From the NCBI RefSeq assembly GCF_002288925.2, contig NW_022098037.1:1-64000 (forward strand): a stretch of 64,000 nucleotides of DNA, read 5' to 3'. Below are positions 1 through 12,449 of the stretch, piece by piece; positions within the stretch are counted from its first letter, which is position 1; the number at the start of each line of letters is the position of its first letter. The stretch comes from Delphinapterus leucas. Lineage: Eukaryota; Chordata; Mammalia; Artiodactyla; Monodontidae. The position numbers and the translations under genes were made by a program. Below the pieces are notes generated by a model, which did not search any database, was not told where the DNA came from, and saw nothing but the letters and a program-made list of their open reading frames with translations.

Positions 1-102
1 AGCTGCTCTGTGGCATGTGGGATCTTCCCGGACCAGGGCTCGAACCCATGTTCCCTGCATTGGCAGGCGGATTCGTAACCACCGTGCCACCAGGGAAGCC
101 CA
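1..102 (-). mobile_element. CHR-1-type SINE, cut by the window edge
   Basis: Read on the minus strand it begins 'gggcttccctggtggcac' with a tRNA-like A box and B box ('gggttcgagccctgg'). The head differs from the other five copies ('gtggttacgaatccgcc' instead of 'gtggttgagagtccgcc'), as in the older CHR-1 subfamily. Its 3' half lies outside the window. Confidence 0.8.
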
Positions 103-405
103 ATAATGGCTTCTTGATGAGCCTGGACATGTCCTCAGAATCCAGCTCCACATAGAGCCATGAGGATCTACTGGTAAATATTTATAATTGGCCAATAAGA
201 GGAAATTTCTCGAGGACAGAAACGGGGTTTTACCTGCCCCTCTCTCTCTCCCCTCTCTCCCCAGCTCCTAAAACGCTACCTGATACAGATGAAGCTCTGC
301 ACGTATTTTCAAATTAAACTGAAACTTCACCAATGTGCATGGAGAACTACCTACACAGGAAATTACTGTTCATATGAATATACCCATGCAAATATGGATG
401 TGCAT

Positions 406-436
<31 letters not shown>

Positions 437-1082
437 CTGTGCATAATGTATCATGGCCCACGTGTACAGCAGGGCCAGATTAGGCTCCAAACAATGAAAA
501 GATCATGTTCCTTCCAACTCTCATAAACTTCAATATAATCATTTAAAATCAAAATAATTAAGAGTCTAGAAGTCCAAAAAGTTCTGGCCTTTGTCACAAT
601 AATTACCTTAACTGTTTTCAATATCAAATATCAGCATTAGTAAGAAAGGAGGAGGGAGTTGGTGTCTATGATTTGCTCAAACATGCCTCGAGACCTGTGT
701 GGGATCCTGTAGCACTGAAAACAATCTCACATACGCGTGAATGTGGACATGTCCACATAGAAACATACACAGTGCACGTGTGCACACATGTTCACAATTA
801 CACACTTAGACTTGCATACACACTTTCCATGCATTGTTCACATACATATATGTGACCACACACATTCTAAACATGCCTGCACCTGTGTCCCCTTATGTAT
901 AGGCATGTATGCACTTGGCAAAGCACACATACCCACAAATGCAAGGATGACATTTATATCCACCCGAATGTACAGACACAGATACCCAAGCACACCCTTT
1001 TAGGTCCCCACTTGAGTGTATTTGTACACCTATATGCACATACATACACCCACACATACACACACCCACTTGATGCCCATAT
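103..1082. other. Intron sequence, partly CA-rich
   Basis: No repeat family or gene is recognised in 103-405 or 435-720. From about 720 the sequence is a decayed CA/TG-rich tract with many 'cacaca' and 'acatac' words leading into the microsatellite at 1083. Confidence 0.6.
406..434. repeat. (AC)n microsatellite
   Basis: An uninterrupted AC dinucleotide run of about 14 units. Confidence 0.95.

Positions 1083-1139
<57 letters not shown>
1083..1139. repeat. (TC)n(AC)n compound microsatellite
   Basis: About 10 TC units pass directly into about 19 AC units without interruption. The apparent reading frames across it are low-complexity artefacts. Confidence 0.95.
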
Positions 1140-1143
<4 letters not shown>

Positions 1144-2539
1144 CTACCATCCCTCCAACATAAGACCCTCAAGGCCACTCCTCTGAGGGCCTTCACTGTC
1201 AGGGAGCCTGGTAAGAATCATCAGGGCAGCTCGATAGTGATAACAATTTCCAGAGCCAGCAGAAGGGAGCTTAATTCACAGTGAAAAGCTGACAGGGCCG
1301 GCGCCTCCGCGTGCTTCCTGCTCCTACTAACTCAGCCCAGCGTAGGGAGGTGGCAGACTCTTGGTGCCCTCCAGCCATGTCATCTCCTAAGGATGGCAAC
1401 AACACAACCGGTAGGTGTGAAGTTGGAATTAATTTTCTTTCAGAAGGTCAAGTGCATTAATGAGCTTTTGGCTGGCTCGTATTGTTCTTTTCTCCTTTTT
1501 GCAAGAGGGAAAGAGAAAAAAAAGGGGAAAGGGACAATTAACTGGAGCTGTTTTCTTCTTTCTCTTTTCCTCCCTTCAGAAGACTTGGCCCCTTTTCCAG
1601 AAGCCCAGTAAGTAGACCCCTGTGGGCAGACAGATGGGCTCAGACATGACCTATCATGGAACAGTTTATTCCCCCACTGCACTGGGAAAGTCTCAGCATT
1701 AGACCTGCCTGGAGGGACAGGGGATAAGTAAAGAAGAACAAGATATACATCTCAGCCTTTAAGGAGTTTCAGTAGATACTGAGTTAGTAAAACAAATGGG
1801 TTTCATTGTATATGTCATTCCTGATTGATTAGTAGTGGCTGCCTGGAGCTGTGTGAGGAAAGCAATGAGCAATGGAGGCTCTTAATAGGCAGAAGAGTCA
1901 TGATTGATTAGCAATGTCTGCCTTGGGCATCATATAAGACAGTTGCAGCATAAGCAGAGCTGTTTAAAACAAAAAGAAATACCTAGAATTCAACAGGTTA
2001 GGGATAAATAGAAAACTCAGTAAATAAATATATTTAAAACCTAGAAAAAAAAAAAGAAAGAGTCCATAAGAAAACTTAAGGAAGAAGCTACATGTAAACA
2101 GGAATTGTAAACTCAAATTCCTTTAGGTACCAGGAAGGTGACAGAATGATTCCTGTGGCCCAGATGGGGCTTCTGCTAAGCTCTAGAGTGTAATTCTCGT
2201 TTAAAGAGGGGAATTGCTACTTCCTTCAACCAATCCCTGCCATGGGAGAAGGTGGGCTGGATATTAGCACACCCACCTAATTTTTTTCAAGAGAAATAAA
2301 AAACGTGGGTGATTGTTTAAGTGTGAAATCCTGTGACGTTTACTGTTGTCAAAAATTTTTTTATTAAAAAAATTATTCTGTAAGCTCCCAAATATCTTGG
2401 ATTTGCCCAGAAAGAGGCCAGTTTGGGCCTCTGTTTTTGAGTAAAATGGAAGTATAGGAGAAAGCTCTGTTGGTGGTAATCAGCATGGTCTCTCATCTGT
2501 TTTCCCCTCCAGACTTCATACTCTCTAAGGGCAGAGAGG
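1140..2539. other. Intron sequence with nothing recognised
   Basis: I see no gene, clear repeat family or RNA here. There are short A-runs at about 2046-2056 and T-runs near 2280 and 2355 only. Confidence 0.5.
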
Positions 2540-2572
2540 GTGTGTGTGTATGTGTGTGTGTGTGTGTGTGTC
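2540..2572. repeat. (TG)n microsatellite
   Basis: A TG run broken once by 'ta' and ended by 'tctgtg'. Confidence 0.95.
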
Positions 2573-2794
2573 TGTGCAGACTCACGACCCTGCACCCTGC
2601 ACCTGCATACTGGCACACACTCACACTCAATAAATACATGTTAAATGAATGGATGAAAGGATCAAATCCCACCCTGACTTCTATAAAGCCATTCGGGGTG
2701 TCCAAATGTTTCCCAGCTTATAATGACACATCACTGTCTCTTCTTTAATTCTTGGAGATAAAGAGTATTCTCCCTTCCATGATAGGGATTCAAT

Positions 2795-2950
2795 CTATCA
2801 GGATTCAAATTCGAGTTTTACCTCTTCCTAGCTGTGTGACTTCAGGCTAGTCACTTCACTCCTCTGAGTCCTAGTTTTCACTCTTGTAACGTGGGACTAA
2901 TAATAGCATCTGCCTCACGAAGCTATTGTGAGAAATAAATCAGGGGAATC
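2795..2950 (+). repeat. MIR SINE
   Basis: MIR core 'agctgtgtgacttcaggc' is followed by 'cactcctctgagtcc' and 'gggactaataatagcat', in the expected order. Confidence 0.8.
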
Positions 2951-3086
2951 TGCAATTTCTCTTGTAAACCAGGAAAATTCTGAGAGGGAAAGGTGACACT
3001 ATAAATAATTGCTCTGGTACATTGTGCATAAGTATTCTGAGTCACCCGGCTGTCTGGTCACCCACGCTAACTAGACTCAACCACAC

Positions 3087-3122
3087 AAAGCACTTAGAAC
3101 AGTGCCTGGCACTTAGGCCTCC
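3087..3122 (+). repeat. MIR 3' tail, displaced
   Basis: 'agcacttagaacagtgcctg' is the MIR end. It lies about 140 bp beyond the MIR core at 2795-2950, so the two may be one element split by insertion or divergence. Confidence 0.55.
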
Positions 3123-3129
3123 GTACTGT

Positions 3130-4270
3130 TAGGTGACATCATGAGAAAACCACAGTCAAGTTTCTGCCTCACTCTCTCTTACTCCTCTGCAATGTGGAGT
3201 GATGGAAAGAGCTTGGGTTCAAGGTTCTCGGTTCTGTCGCCTCACCTTTAGTTAAGCACCTGCTCAGAGGAGACGGCAGCTGAGTCACACGTGCAAGGGA
3301 AGTCATGATTTTGCCAGGCAACATGTGTAGGGATAGAAAGAGGGAATTTTTGGACAAAAAAAAAAAAAAAAGAGTTTAAACAAAAGTTTAGTGTCCAGTT
3401 CGTGCGCTATTGGGTGTGACCCAACTGGAAGCAGATCCTTAAGGACCACAGGTCCAAAACGTTTGTGAGTCTGAGAAATCAGGCTCGAAAGATGATGTGT
3501 GTGGGCTTTAAACACATTTGTTATCTGTTACATCATCTATAAGAGACCTGCCAAACGAGGATTGTGCACAAAGACACCAACATGAAAACAACAGATTTTC
3601 CTGGGAAGAATCTCAAAGACCAGTGACCCAATTACCAGATCATATTTTTAAAGGATGTTGTAAAATTCCCTTATTAAAAAAGAGGACAGGAGATAGCCAC
3701 CACTACTCCCTTTTTTATTACCATTATTGTAGAATGTCACGAGCAGAGAAGGCAAACTTTAGTAAAACAAGCCTCTAAAGAAAAGAAAGTCTCCTTTCTA
3801 ATCTGGGAAAACTCAGTGGGATTTAACTGAGATAAAGTTCCAGGCTCCCATCTCAGTGACCCTCCAGCAATTGCTTTGCAAGTGTGACATTTGCTCACGT
3901 CCATCCTCCGCATTCCATTCATCTGTTCTTGTCTCCCAAACAGGAGAACACTGACAGGGCAGACCCGCAGCTCACTCATGATCAGAAACACCTGGGTGCT
4001 TCCCAAACCCCGTACCTTCAGAGCAGGATGTCCCTGGGGACTGTCTGACTTGCTTTCTTCCAGCTCACAGTTTTCTCAGAAAGACACCAGCCCAGGAATC
4101 TGGGATCACCATTCTTGCAAACTGCACCTCTTCCAGAAAGACACGTTCTTGCCCCCTTCTTAGTCGTGGCTCGAGCTCCCCCTTCTCTTGAGGACAGTTG
4201 CAGCCTGGATCAGGGAAGAGCTTACACTGTATCATGGCTCATTTCATTTCATTCATGGCTCACTGAGGGC
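3130..4270. other. Intron sequence with nothing recognised
   Basis: It contains a 15-base A-run near 3357-3371. No family or coding signal was identified. Confidence 0.5.
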
Positions 4271-4274
4271 AAGT

Positions 4275-4392
4275 GTTTGATGAGCATGTACTAAGTTCAG
4301 GCTCTGTATTGCCAGAGTTCTGTCTCTGTATCAGACAGACACTGTCTAGGCACTGGGGATGCAGCAGTGAACATGGCAAAGCCTTGACCTGG
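4275..4392 (+). repeat. Fragment of an old interspersed repeat
   Basis: 'tctaggcactggggatgcag' followed by 'cagtgaacatggcaaa' resembles the head of the ancient family seen at 11250 and 45190. The family name is not assigned. Confidence 0.45.
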
Positions 4393-4661
4393 TGGAGTGG
4401 ACATTCTCAGACTAGATGTACTTCCCTCATTTATCTGCTTGATGAGTTCTTCCTGTAAGAACTCAAGATCCAGCTCAAAGACCTTGACTATCCCCCCAAT
4501 TTATTCCATGACCATCCTCCTTGGGAAAACAAAAAAACAACAACTCCATTCTTCTTAGCCCTTGCTTCCCTGGCCTCTTTCATACTTGCAACATTCTGCC
4601 TTGCGCTACAATAGGTAGCCAACGTGCCTACCGAGTAGTTAGAATGGGTAACTTGCTATTG

Positions 4662-4905
4662 AGAGGGCAGGCTCCAGGGTCTGAGAGCCTGGGTTTGAAT
4701 CCTCGTCCCTCTACTTCTATCTGTGTAAACTTGGGCAATTGACTTAGTTTCTCTGTGCCTCCAATTGCTCATCTATAAAATAGGAACCATAATCATGCCA
4801 ACTCATAGGGTGCTGTGAGAATTAAAGGAGAGAGTCGATAATCATGCATTTAGCACAACGTGTGGGGCATAGTAAAGGCTCAAAAGTATCAGGTATTTTT
4901 AGTCT
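4662..4905 (+). repeat. MIR SINE
   Basis: A nearly full-length copy: 'gggtttgaatcctcgtcc', then 'cttgggcaattgac', then 'ataaaataggaaccataatc', ending near 'aaggctcaaaag'. Confidence 0.8.
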
Positions 4906-5157
4906 TTTATTGAGCATATATTAGTTGACTACTGTGGCAGATATTACTATTATCATTGGTGGCTGGTGCTCCTTTAGGAGTCTATACTTCCCAGCCTCTT
5001 TGCAGTCAGGAAGAGTCATATGATTGGTTGTGACCAAAGAAATATTAAGAGAAGTGGTATATGTCACTGCAAGGAAAATTCCCTAGATAATACTCCATAG
5101 TTTATCCTGCCCTGCTGCAGAAACCAATGAACTCCACGTGGAGAACCTCCTTCAACT

Positions 5158-5277
5158 TGGATCCCTGAGTGACTGTATGGATCCCTGAGTGACTGTATGG
5201 ATCCCTGAGTGACTGTATGGATCCCTGAGTGAGTGTATGTATTCCTGAGTGACTGTATGGATCCCTGAGTGACTGCA
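5158..5277. repeat. 20-bp minisatellite, about six copies
   Basis: The unit 'ggatccctgagtgactgtat' is repeated head to tail. The first three copies are identical, the fourth and fifth carry a few changes, and the last fades into 'gactgcactgg'. There is no spacer between units, so it is not a CRISPR array. Confidence 0.95.
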
Positions 5278-5279
5278 CT

Positions 5280-6235
5280 GGACAGGAAATGTGTGTGAGA
5301 AATGAATATTTGTTAATTTAAGATACAGAGGTTAAGGGATAAGTGTATTAGTGCAGAGGAACCTAGAACGCTTTGACTAGTACAAGTACCAACTACGCTG
5401 CAGGCTCTGAGCCAGGCCCAGCAGTAAGGGTCTTGAGCCAGAGTCATATTCATGGACTTCAAGGAGCTTGCATTTTGGGGACTGCATACGCTTATGCTTG
5501 ACTGAATGAAGAGTGACCATGGCTGCCTAAGGCCCAACCTTGTGGCTGCCTTTTTGCCAGATATTCATCAGCATGAATGCAGACTTTCATTTCAATTCCA
5601 GCAGCCCAGTGTATGACTCTGGGCACCTTTTGAGGTGAATGCCAGGTTCCCGGTAATTCTCTCCTTGGGGGAAACATCTTGCCTTACTTCCAGATATACC
5701 CTAAGTGATGCATCACATGACCCTGCTCACCTGATCATAGCTGATTGGTCCAGGGGCAGTCACCAATCAGAGTCTTTCTTGGAAACTAGTAACTGGTAAG
5801 GTGAGACACAAGGCATGTCAACGGCAGCACGGTGGGGTGAAGGCCCATGAAACCTCCCCCACTGAAGACCCCAGAGCTGCCCTTTTCCCTTCCTTTCTTG
5901 AATCTTCGTTGTCCAGCTATACGTTGACATCCTGAGATATCTCCATGTCATCCTAATAAATGTCTTTCTTTTATTTTTCCTAAGCTAGCCAAAATTGATT
6001 TATGTAGTTTTCGACCAAAGGACCTTGCCAGTATACTAACATGGGCACATAGTAGGACTTCAGTTAATGCAATGTGATGAATAAATGATATGTGAAAGGA
6101 AAGAAGAAAGGGGAGGGAAAGAAATCAGGGAGATAGAGAAGAAGAAGGGAAGGAGGTAGAGAAATCTCGGACACACAAATATCAAAAATGCTCCCCAGGT
6201 GATTCTGAAGAGCACCTCTAGTTAATGACCACTGG
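5280..6235. other. Intron sequence with nothing recognised
   Basis: A purine-rich stretch (GA-rich, about 6090-6165) is the only compositional feature seen. Confidence 0.5.
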
Positions 6236-6436
6236 AGGCTTCAGGATCTTAAAAACCCAGGTTCCAATCTTGACATTACCCTTGCCTAGCTGTGTGACCT
6301 TAGGCAAGGAGCTTCACCTCTCTGAACCTCTATTTTTCCATTTGGCAAAAGAGCTCATAAAGCCATTCTGTCTTATCATGAAGATTTTATAAGGGGTGCA
6401 TGGGAAGACACCTACCACAGGTCCTGGCATGTATTA
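6236..6436 (+). repeat. MIR SINE
   Basis: 'ctagctgtgtgaccttaggc' is followed by 'ctctctgaacctctattt'; the 3' part ends at 'ggtcctggcatgtattaa'. Confidence 0.75.
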
Positions 6437-7037
6437 ACCACCAGGTTAAGTCCCTTCTCTCCTCCCATCAGGAAAGAGCACTTTGCTCCCTCCCCTACTG
6501 CCTCCCTTGAATCCCAGAAAAGGTAAGAGAGCTCCTTTTGTAAATGTCTCTTTTTCGGCAGCCATCTTTGAATTTCTCAGCTATTATTTGGCGCTTGGAG
6601 TTCACACATCTGTGATGGATGAGCAGGGAACACAGACACCTCGTTAGTGTTTGAAATCACTGGTTGGAATTGGGAGGGAAGACAGCCCAAGATCCAACGC
6701 CTTAAACAGAGAAATAACATACGTTTCCCTAAAAATGAAGAAAGGTGTGCAGCAAAGGGAGACACACAAATCATTGCAAGGAGTTATTTGACCTGCTTGA
6801 AAACTTTAATTGCTGGTAATGACCAAACTGTTGGGTGGTATTTTATTAACACTAAGAGATTTTTACAGGATATGTCTCACACTGCTCTCCAAGAGTCTCA
6901 GGAATTCATTAAATATTAAAGGGTAGTGCTCTGTTCAGTTAAACATGCCCTCCTGACAAGGTTTCCCACAAGTTAGAGACCTGGAAAAAGCAAGCAGGCA
7001 CAGAATGGATGTTCGCTGCCAGCCTCGGCAGGGAAGA

Positions 7038-7216
7038 TAATAAAATAATAATCGCCGTGAATGTTTACTAGCTGTTTACTGTGTGCCAGGCACTAAACTA
7101 AGCACTTTACACGTTTTTTAATACACTTTATAAACAAGGTATTATTAGCATCCCTGTTTTACAGATGGAGAAATTGAGGCGTAGATTTCAAAGCTAGTGT
7201 GAATGGGAAGAAATGG
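7038..7216 (-). repeat. MIR SINE
   Basis: Antisense MIR: 'ctgtgtgccaggcactaaac', then 'agcactttacacg', then 'tgttttacagatggagaaat'. Confidence 0.75.
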
Positions 7217-7225
7217 AGACATATT

Positions 7226-7440
7226 ATTAGCCATGCTTTGGAGTTGGGCACATGAGGGCTCTTCCAGATCTTCTCACTAGCTGTGTGGCTTCCAGTACAT
7301 TACTAAGCCTTTCAGAGCCTCAGTTGCGTCTTGTACAAACTGGAAATTATCCCCATCTTACAGGTGAGGAAATGGAGACCCAGGTCACAGAGCTAATAAA
7401 TGGTGTAACCAGAACTCAGTCCATGGTCTTGGATTTGATC
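7226..7440. repeat. Two MIR pieces facing each other
   Basis: The left part is sense ('tagctgtgtggcttccag', 'cagagcctcagttgcg'). From about 7345 the sequence is antisense ('atcttacaggtgaggaaatg', 'cagagctaataaatgg'). The two may have inserted side by side, forming a head-to-head pair. Confidence 0.6.
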
Positions 7441-8138
7441 CAATTACTTATGCTGCATGATGAAGAACTCCAGAATTTAGTTTAAAACAGCCATCTCATT
7501 TTGCACATGATTTTGTAAGTCAAGAATTTGGGAAAGGTTCAGCTGGGCAGTTCAACTAGGATCCACATGGAGTTAGCTGGGGATCCACTTCCAAGACGTC
7601 TTTTTTTTTACTCCCATGCACTTATCCTTCTTTATATGGCATCTCATCCCCCAGAGCCTCTTCATTTGGCTTGGGCTTCCTTACAACGTGGTGGTGTAGA
7701 GTCGCTGGACTCATTATAGGGTAGTTGGTTTGCCCCCAGATGAATGTTCCAAGAGACAAGAAGCAGAAGCAACACTTGCACCATAGTCTGTTGGTCAAAG
7801 CAATATCATACCACTACTCTCTCTTGATTCAAGGAAAGGAGACATATACTCCCACCTCTCAATGGAAGGAATGCCAAAGGATTTGCAGCTGTCTTTAATC
7901 TGTCTCTTTGATAAATAAGAAGCCAATAAAGGATAACTTTTACTTAGAAAAAAATCTAGAAAATAGAGCAGTTAATAGCCACCCACCCACCCACCCAAGG
8001 TTATTAGGAGGATCAAATTAATGAATGTCGAGTTCAATGCCAAATACTTGGCAAAAAGCAGGTGCAGAATGAAAGTATGTTCCCTCTCTTTAGCGGCTAC
8101 TGAATGCCCCAGCCAGGAAGGTATCATCATCTCAAGTG
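7441..8138. other. Intron sequence, mostly unrecognised
   Basis: It includes a short ACCC tetranucleotide run at 7979-7997. Otherwise nothing is recognised. Confidence 0.5.
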
Positions 8139-8328
8139 TAGGGTGCCAGATAAATTACAAGACATCCAGTTAAACTTGCGTTTCAGACAAACAATGAATA
8201 ATGTTTAGGGTAAGTATGTCCCATGCAATATTGGGGACATATTTACACTAAAAAGTTAGTTGTTGTTTATCTAAAATTCAAATTGAAGTGGGCATCCTAT
8301 TTTTTTATTTGCTAAATCTGGCAGTCCT
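8139..8328. mobile_element. Palindromic non-autonomous DNA-transposon-like element, copy 1
   Basis: The ends are inverted ('gggtgccagataaa' and 'gctaaatctggca'), and inner arms also pair ('cagttaaacttgcgtttcag' against 'ctaaaattcaaattgaag'; 'agtatgtcccatgc' against 'ttggggacatattt'). This long imperfect hairpin matches the copy at 16383. It resembles an old mammalian palindromic element whose name I do not assign. Confidence 0.7.
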
Positions 8329-8577
8329 GCCAGCTTGTAGGTAGAAGAGCTGAGACCAAGAATTCTGATTTCAGCCTTTGGCCGCAGAGTCCGCGAAGAC
8401 CGAATTTGAAATTTGAATTAGGGAGCCATACGTGGTTTGTCCAGGCACGGCAGCTCTCTTTCCTCCAACCATGCCAAAAAAGCAGCAGAAGGGAAAGAAA
8501 ACAGAAGTCTAAAGGCTTCCCAACCTTCCAACCATCTTGATCCCATCCGCAAGGGTGGGTGTCCAATATTTATTACA

Positions 8578-8778
8578 TTTATCCAGTCATGGAGCTCACT
8601 GTCAAGTCATGGAGCCCTGGAGAAGTGGCTTCACTCAGTTTTCTAATCTGTGAAATGGAGGTGTTAATAATAGCAATCCAACCCAAAGGGATACTGTGAG
8701 GAATAAATGAGGCAAAATTAAAAAGTGCTCAGAGTAGTTCCTGATCCACGGTAACTGCTCAATGTTAGCTTCTATTAA
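8578..8778 (+). repeat. MIR SINE
   Basis: 'ttttctaatctgtgaaatgg' is followed by 'gtgaggaataaatgagg', 'aagtgctcagagtagttcc' and 'taactgctcaatgttagc'. Confidence 0.7.
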
Positions 8779-8829
8779 TATCAGCGGAGAAGCAGACATG
8801 CAGACACATCAAATGCTGCAATAACTGAA

Positions 8830-9350
8830 CCCATGGAAATATTAGGGAAGAAGCAAGGGATGGAAGAGAGAGATAGTGAGGGAAGCTTTACAGAAGTTAC
8901 AGCTAAGAAGGGTTGTGATAGATGAAGTGGAGTTTGCCAAACAGACAAGGAGGAAAGACTCCAGTGAAGAGGAAACAGCATCTGTAAGGAGATAAAGGAA
9001 AGAAGTAAGATGTAAAAGGAGCTCCAAGTAGCTCAGTGTTGATGGAGAGTGGAATGGAATTTGAAGTTCTAGGGGCAGAGTGATGGGAGATGAGCCCAGA
9101 GAGACAGCCCCTGACAAGTTTTGGGTACCACACGGGGGCATGGCTTTTTCTGGGGCCCTAGAACAAGTCTCGGTAGAGGAAGGAACCAATGAGCTTTGCG
9201 CGTGGACCAAGTCCAAACCGTTGTAGTGGGGAAGATCAGAGGGCAAATTACCATTGAGACAGAGAGACGTCTACATTATTCCAGATGGCAAGGCGCAAGT
9301 TTGAGGCAGTAGAAGTGAGGCTATGCGCAAGTGAAAAGCTGAGAGAGAAA
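8830..9350 (+). repeat. Probable copy of an old interspersed repeat
   Basis: 'ctccaagtagctcagtgttg' and later 'ggagatgagcccagagagac' resemble inner parts of the family at 11250 and 45190, but divergence is high. Confidence 0.35.
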
Positions 9351-9699
9351 TTTCTGGTGTAGAGTAGAGACCGCATCTCCAGCTTCCAGCCAGAGTGAGG
9401 AATTTGACCTACACAGTAAAACGCTAGAAAAGTACATTATGCCCAAATATCTTCTCAACTCACGGCTTGAGTGTGAAACTCGTGCCTATAATTGAAGAAA
9501 TGGGGATTTCTATAACTCTGAGAAATAATCGGAGCGACCATCCCACTCTAGCGCTCCTCTGACTTTCCAGTTGAGGGTGCTAGGAGCTCATCCCAAAGGA
9601 GAGCAGGAAGAGGTAGCCAAGAAAGTAGTAGCCTGTAGTTGTTGTGCTAGTGGTTTGAGCCCTAAAGCTAACCTCTTAACCATCCTGAATCTAATAAGA

Positions 9700-9890
9700 G
9701 CTGCCATGTATTGAGCCATTGGTCTGTGCCAAGTATTGAGTTAAAACTTTTAAACATGTTTTATTCTCTCAGCAATCCATTGAGCATTAGTAGAATCATA
9801 TCCATTTTACAAATGAGAAAACTGAGGCTTCAGTTTACCACCCAATCACTAATCTAGTGAATGAGAGAGACCCAGGGACCCAGGAATGGT
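9700..9890 (-). repeat. MIR SINE
   Basis: Antisense MIR with 'ccattttacaaatgagaaaa' and 'ctgaggcttcag'; the 5' arm is diverged. Confidence 0.65.
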
Positions 9891-10129
9891 GACCACAGGC
9901 TCTGTGCTCTAAAGTACCATGCCAGAATTCAACATTTCCCAAACAGCAATCCATTGTGTGTACACCATCTATACTATAATTTACTTAACATTATTTTAAA
10001 TTAAGCCTATGTTGACTTGTCCTGAATAATAATGTGGTAAATATCCAGAAATTCATAAACATGAAAACAGAGTATAACCATCCAAATATGTACTATTTAC
10101 ACACTGTTATATAATGAGCCAAGAGGTCA

Positions 10130-10410
10130 GCACAAAAGACTTCTTTCCATATGAATCTATTTGTATAAAGTTCAAGATCAGGCAAACTAGTCTATAGGGA
10201 TAGAAATCAGAATAGTAGTTGCCTTTTGGAAACAGGGATGAGTGGATAGACAGAAAAAAATACATGAAGAGACTCTGTAGGGTGACGGCAATGGTTACAT
10301 TTTGATTGGGATGTTAGTTACGTGGGTGTATACATTTGTCAGAACTCATCAAACTATAAATTTAAGATCTGTGCATTTTATTGGATGTAATTATACTTCG
10401 ATGAGAAAAA
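10130..10410 (+). mobile_element. Old L1 3' end
   Basis: 'tagttgccttttggaaacag' is followed by 'acatttgtcagaactcatca' and 'gtgcattttattggatgtaa', the layout of L1M-type 3' UTRs. Confidence 0.6.
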
Positions 10411-10671
10411 CAGAGATCTCAAATTCGGGCTTTTGCATTATCTTCAAATGAGGTTCAACATAGGCTCACATAGACACACTTCATATAATTTCATATAACC
10501 TTAAACAAGGGTGCCTTTTCTAAACATTTCCTATACATCAGGATTGGTTATTTTGTATATAGCGTGATTGTTTTGTGTTGCTTTTTTGTGTAAATATTTT
10601 CATGTGTTAGGTGTAAACATTTAAAATATGCTGTATTTTCTGTTAAAAAGAAATCTTTTGCTAGAATAAAT

Positions 10672-10790
10672 TCCAGACTCTATCACTTAGAAGCTGCATA
10701 GTCTTAAGTCGTTATATGTCTTCTTTTGTTTCAGTTCCTTTGTCCATAAAATGTGTTGATAATGATGAATACATCCCAGGATGGAGTCCT
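10672..10790 (+). repeat. MIR fragment
   Basis: 'tatcacttagaagctgcata' and 'tcagttcctttgtccataaa' correspond to a diverged MIR core. Confidence 0.5.
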
Positions 10791-11249
10791 ATCCATATAC
10801 AGATGTAGGCGATGGTAAAAGCACCTTTTTAGATATGAAGGTATTATAGGAACATGGTTAATAATATAGCATATAAAGCACCTTCCTTATTTAAGAGCAA
10901 TCTCCCCATAAAACAAAACCTGTGATCATTCGTTCATTTATCCATTCAACTAATATTCCTTGAGTGCCCAGTCTATGTCAGGCACAATTCTCGGCGGTGA
11001 GTATATTGCAGGAAAAGTGATAAGGGAGGTAAACTGATTATCATGTATGGAAAATGCTGAACACTTAGTCTGTACTCCATAAAGGGTGGTTACTATTGTT
11101 ACTATTAATGATCAAAAACAATTATTTTCACTTCATGTTCCCTCACCCATAAATCTCCGATACTTTCCTTTCCCTTAAATCGTCAGTCCAAGTGCGGAAT
11201 TATAACATGAGTCAGAGAGACCTTCTTCGAAGCTCAGTCAACACTTTTA

Positions 11250-11720
11250 ACATTTATTCCACAAATATGTGTTAAATCCCTATTATGTAGCAGACACTGT
11301 TCTAGCTGCTGGGGGCATAGCAGTGAACAAAATAAATTTTAAAAATCCCTGCCTTTGTGGATATTACATTAGTTGAGGGAGAGAGATACTAACGAAATAA
11401 GCAAACAGATATATTGATTGTTGCATGGTGATAAGTGCTATGGAGAAAAATAAAGAATGGAAAGTTCATATGAAGTGTTTGAGAGAGGGGTGCGTGGCAA
11501 TTTTAAACAGGGTGATCAAGCAAAGTCTCACTAGTAGATGAGCTTTAAGTCAAAACCTTAAGGAGGGTGAAGAAGTAGCCATGTAGATATTTATGTGAAG
11601 AGAATTCTAGGCAGAGAGAACAGCAAATGCAAAGGCCACTAGATGGGAGCATGCCTGACATATCTGAAAACAACTTGGAGGACTTTGGGGCTGGAGCAGA
11701 GTAATCATCAGAGGAGAGGG
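11250..11720 (+). repeat. Old mammalian interspersed repeat, long copy
   Basis: In order: 'gcagacactgttctagctgc', 'agcagtgaacaaaataaa', 'tgataagtgctatggagaaa', 'gcagagagaacagcaaatgc', 'ggggctggagcagagtaatc'. The same order recurs at 45190-45740. I recognise the family but do not assign a name. Confidence 0.6.
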
Positions 11721-12449
11721 GAAAGGAGATGCAGTCATAGATACCCTGGAAAATGTCCCCAGCATTGTCCTCCTAGCGGGCCATAGTTGACCACTTACTA
11801 TAACACCCCACTTCCTCAACTTCTCCTCATGCTTCCCCAGGAATGGAGGCCAGCTGAATCAACTTATAATTGAAAATTGTGCGGCTTGTTTGGGTCTAGA
11901 ATTGTGATTCCCAAACTGTGTTTCAAGGCTTTCTGGGAAGATGCATAGAATTCACAAGGTTGCACAAGATATTTTAAATTTTTAATGGAAATAGAGATAC
12001 TTAACATTTACTGGACACCATGTGAACTACATCTATCAAAGAAGTACACGGTTCTAATATTACACTGCACTACATTCATTTTGCTCTGAGGTCTACCTCC
12101 TATGATATTAATATAGTCACTCCTTTTTTTTGATCAGCGTTGTCATGATACACCTTGCTCCATTCTTTTACTTTCAACCAATCTGTCCCTTTATATTGAA
12201 AGTGAGTCTTTATCTCTTAATTGATGTGTTTAGTCATTTACATTTAATGTAATAATTTACATACTAAGATTTAAGCCTGCCATTTTATTATTTGCATTTG
12301 TTTGACCCATTTTTGACTCCTGTGTTTCCCTTTCTTATCTTCATGCAGGACTTGAACATGTTTTTGTATTCTATTTTAATTTATCTGTAGTACTTTTTGT
12401 ATAGCTCTTTGTGTTAATTTTTAGTGTTTGCTCTAGGAATTTATATGTA

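Noticed and set aside
893..1284. Open frames of 85 and 129 codons with Thr-His or Val-Cys runs
   Set aside because: They are translations of the CT/CA microsatellite.
5158..5277. CRISPR-like array
   Set aside because: The units are contiguous without unique spacers, and the DNA is mammalian.
8842..9246. 134-codon Ser/Leu-rich open frame on the minus strand
   Set aside because: It comes from GA-rich sequence read antisense, overlapping a probable old repeat; no homology.
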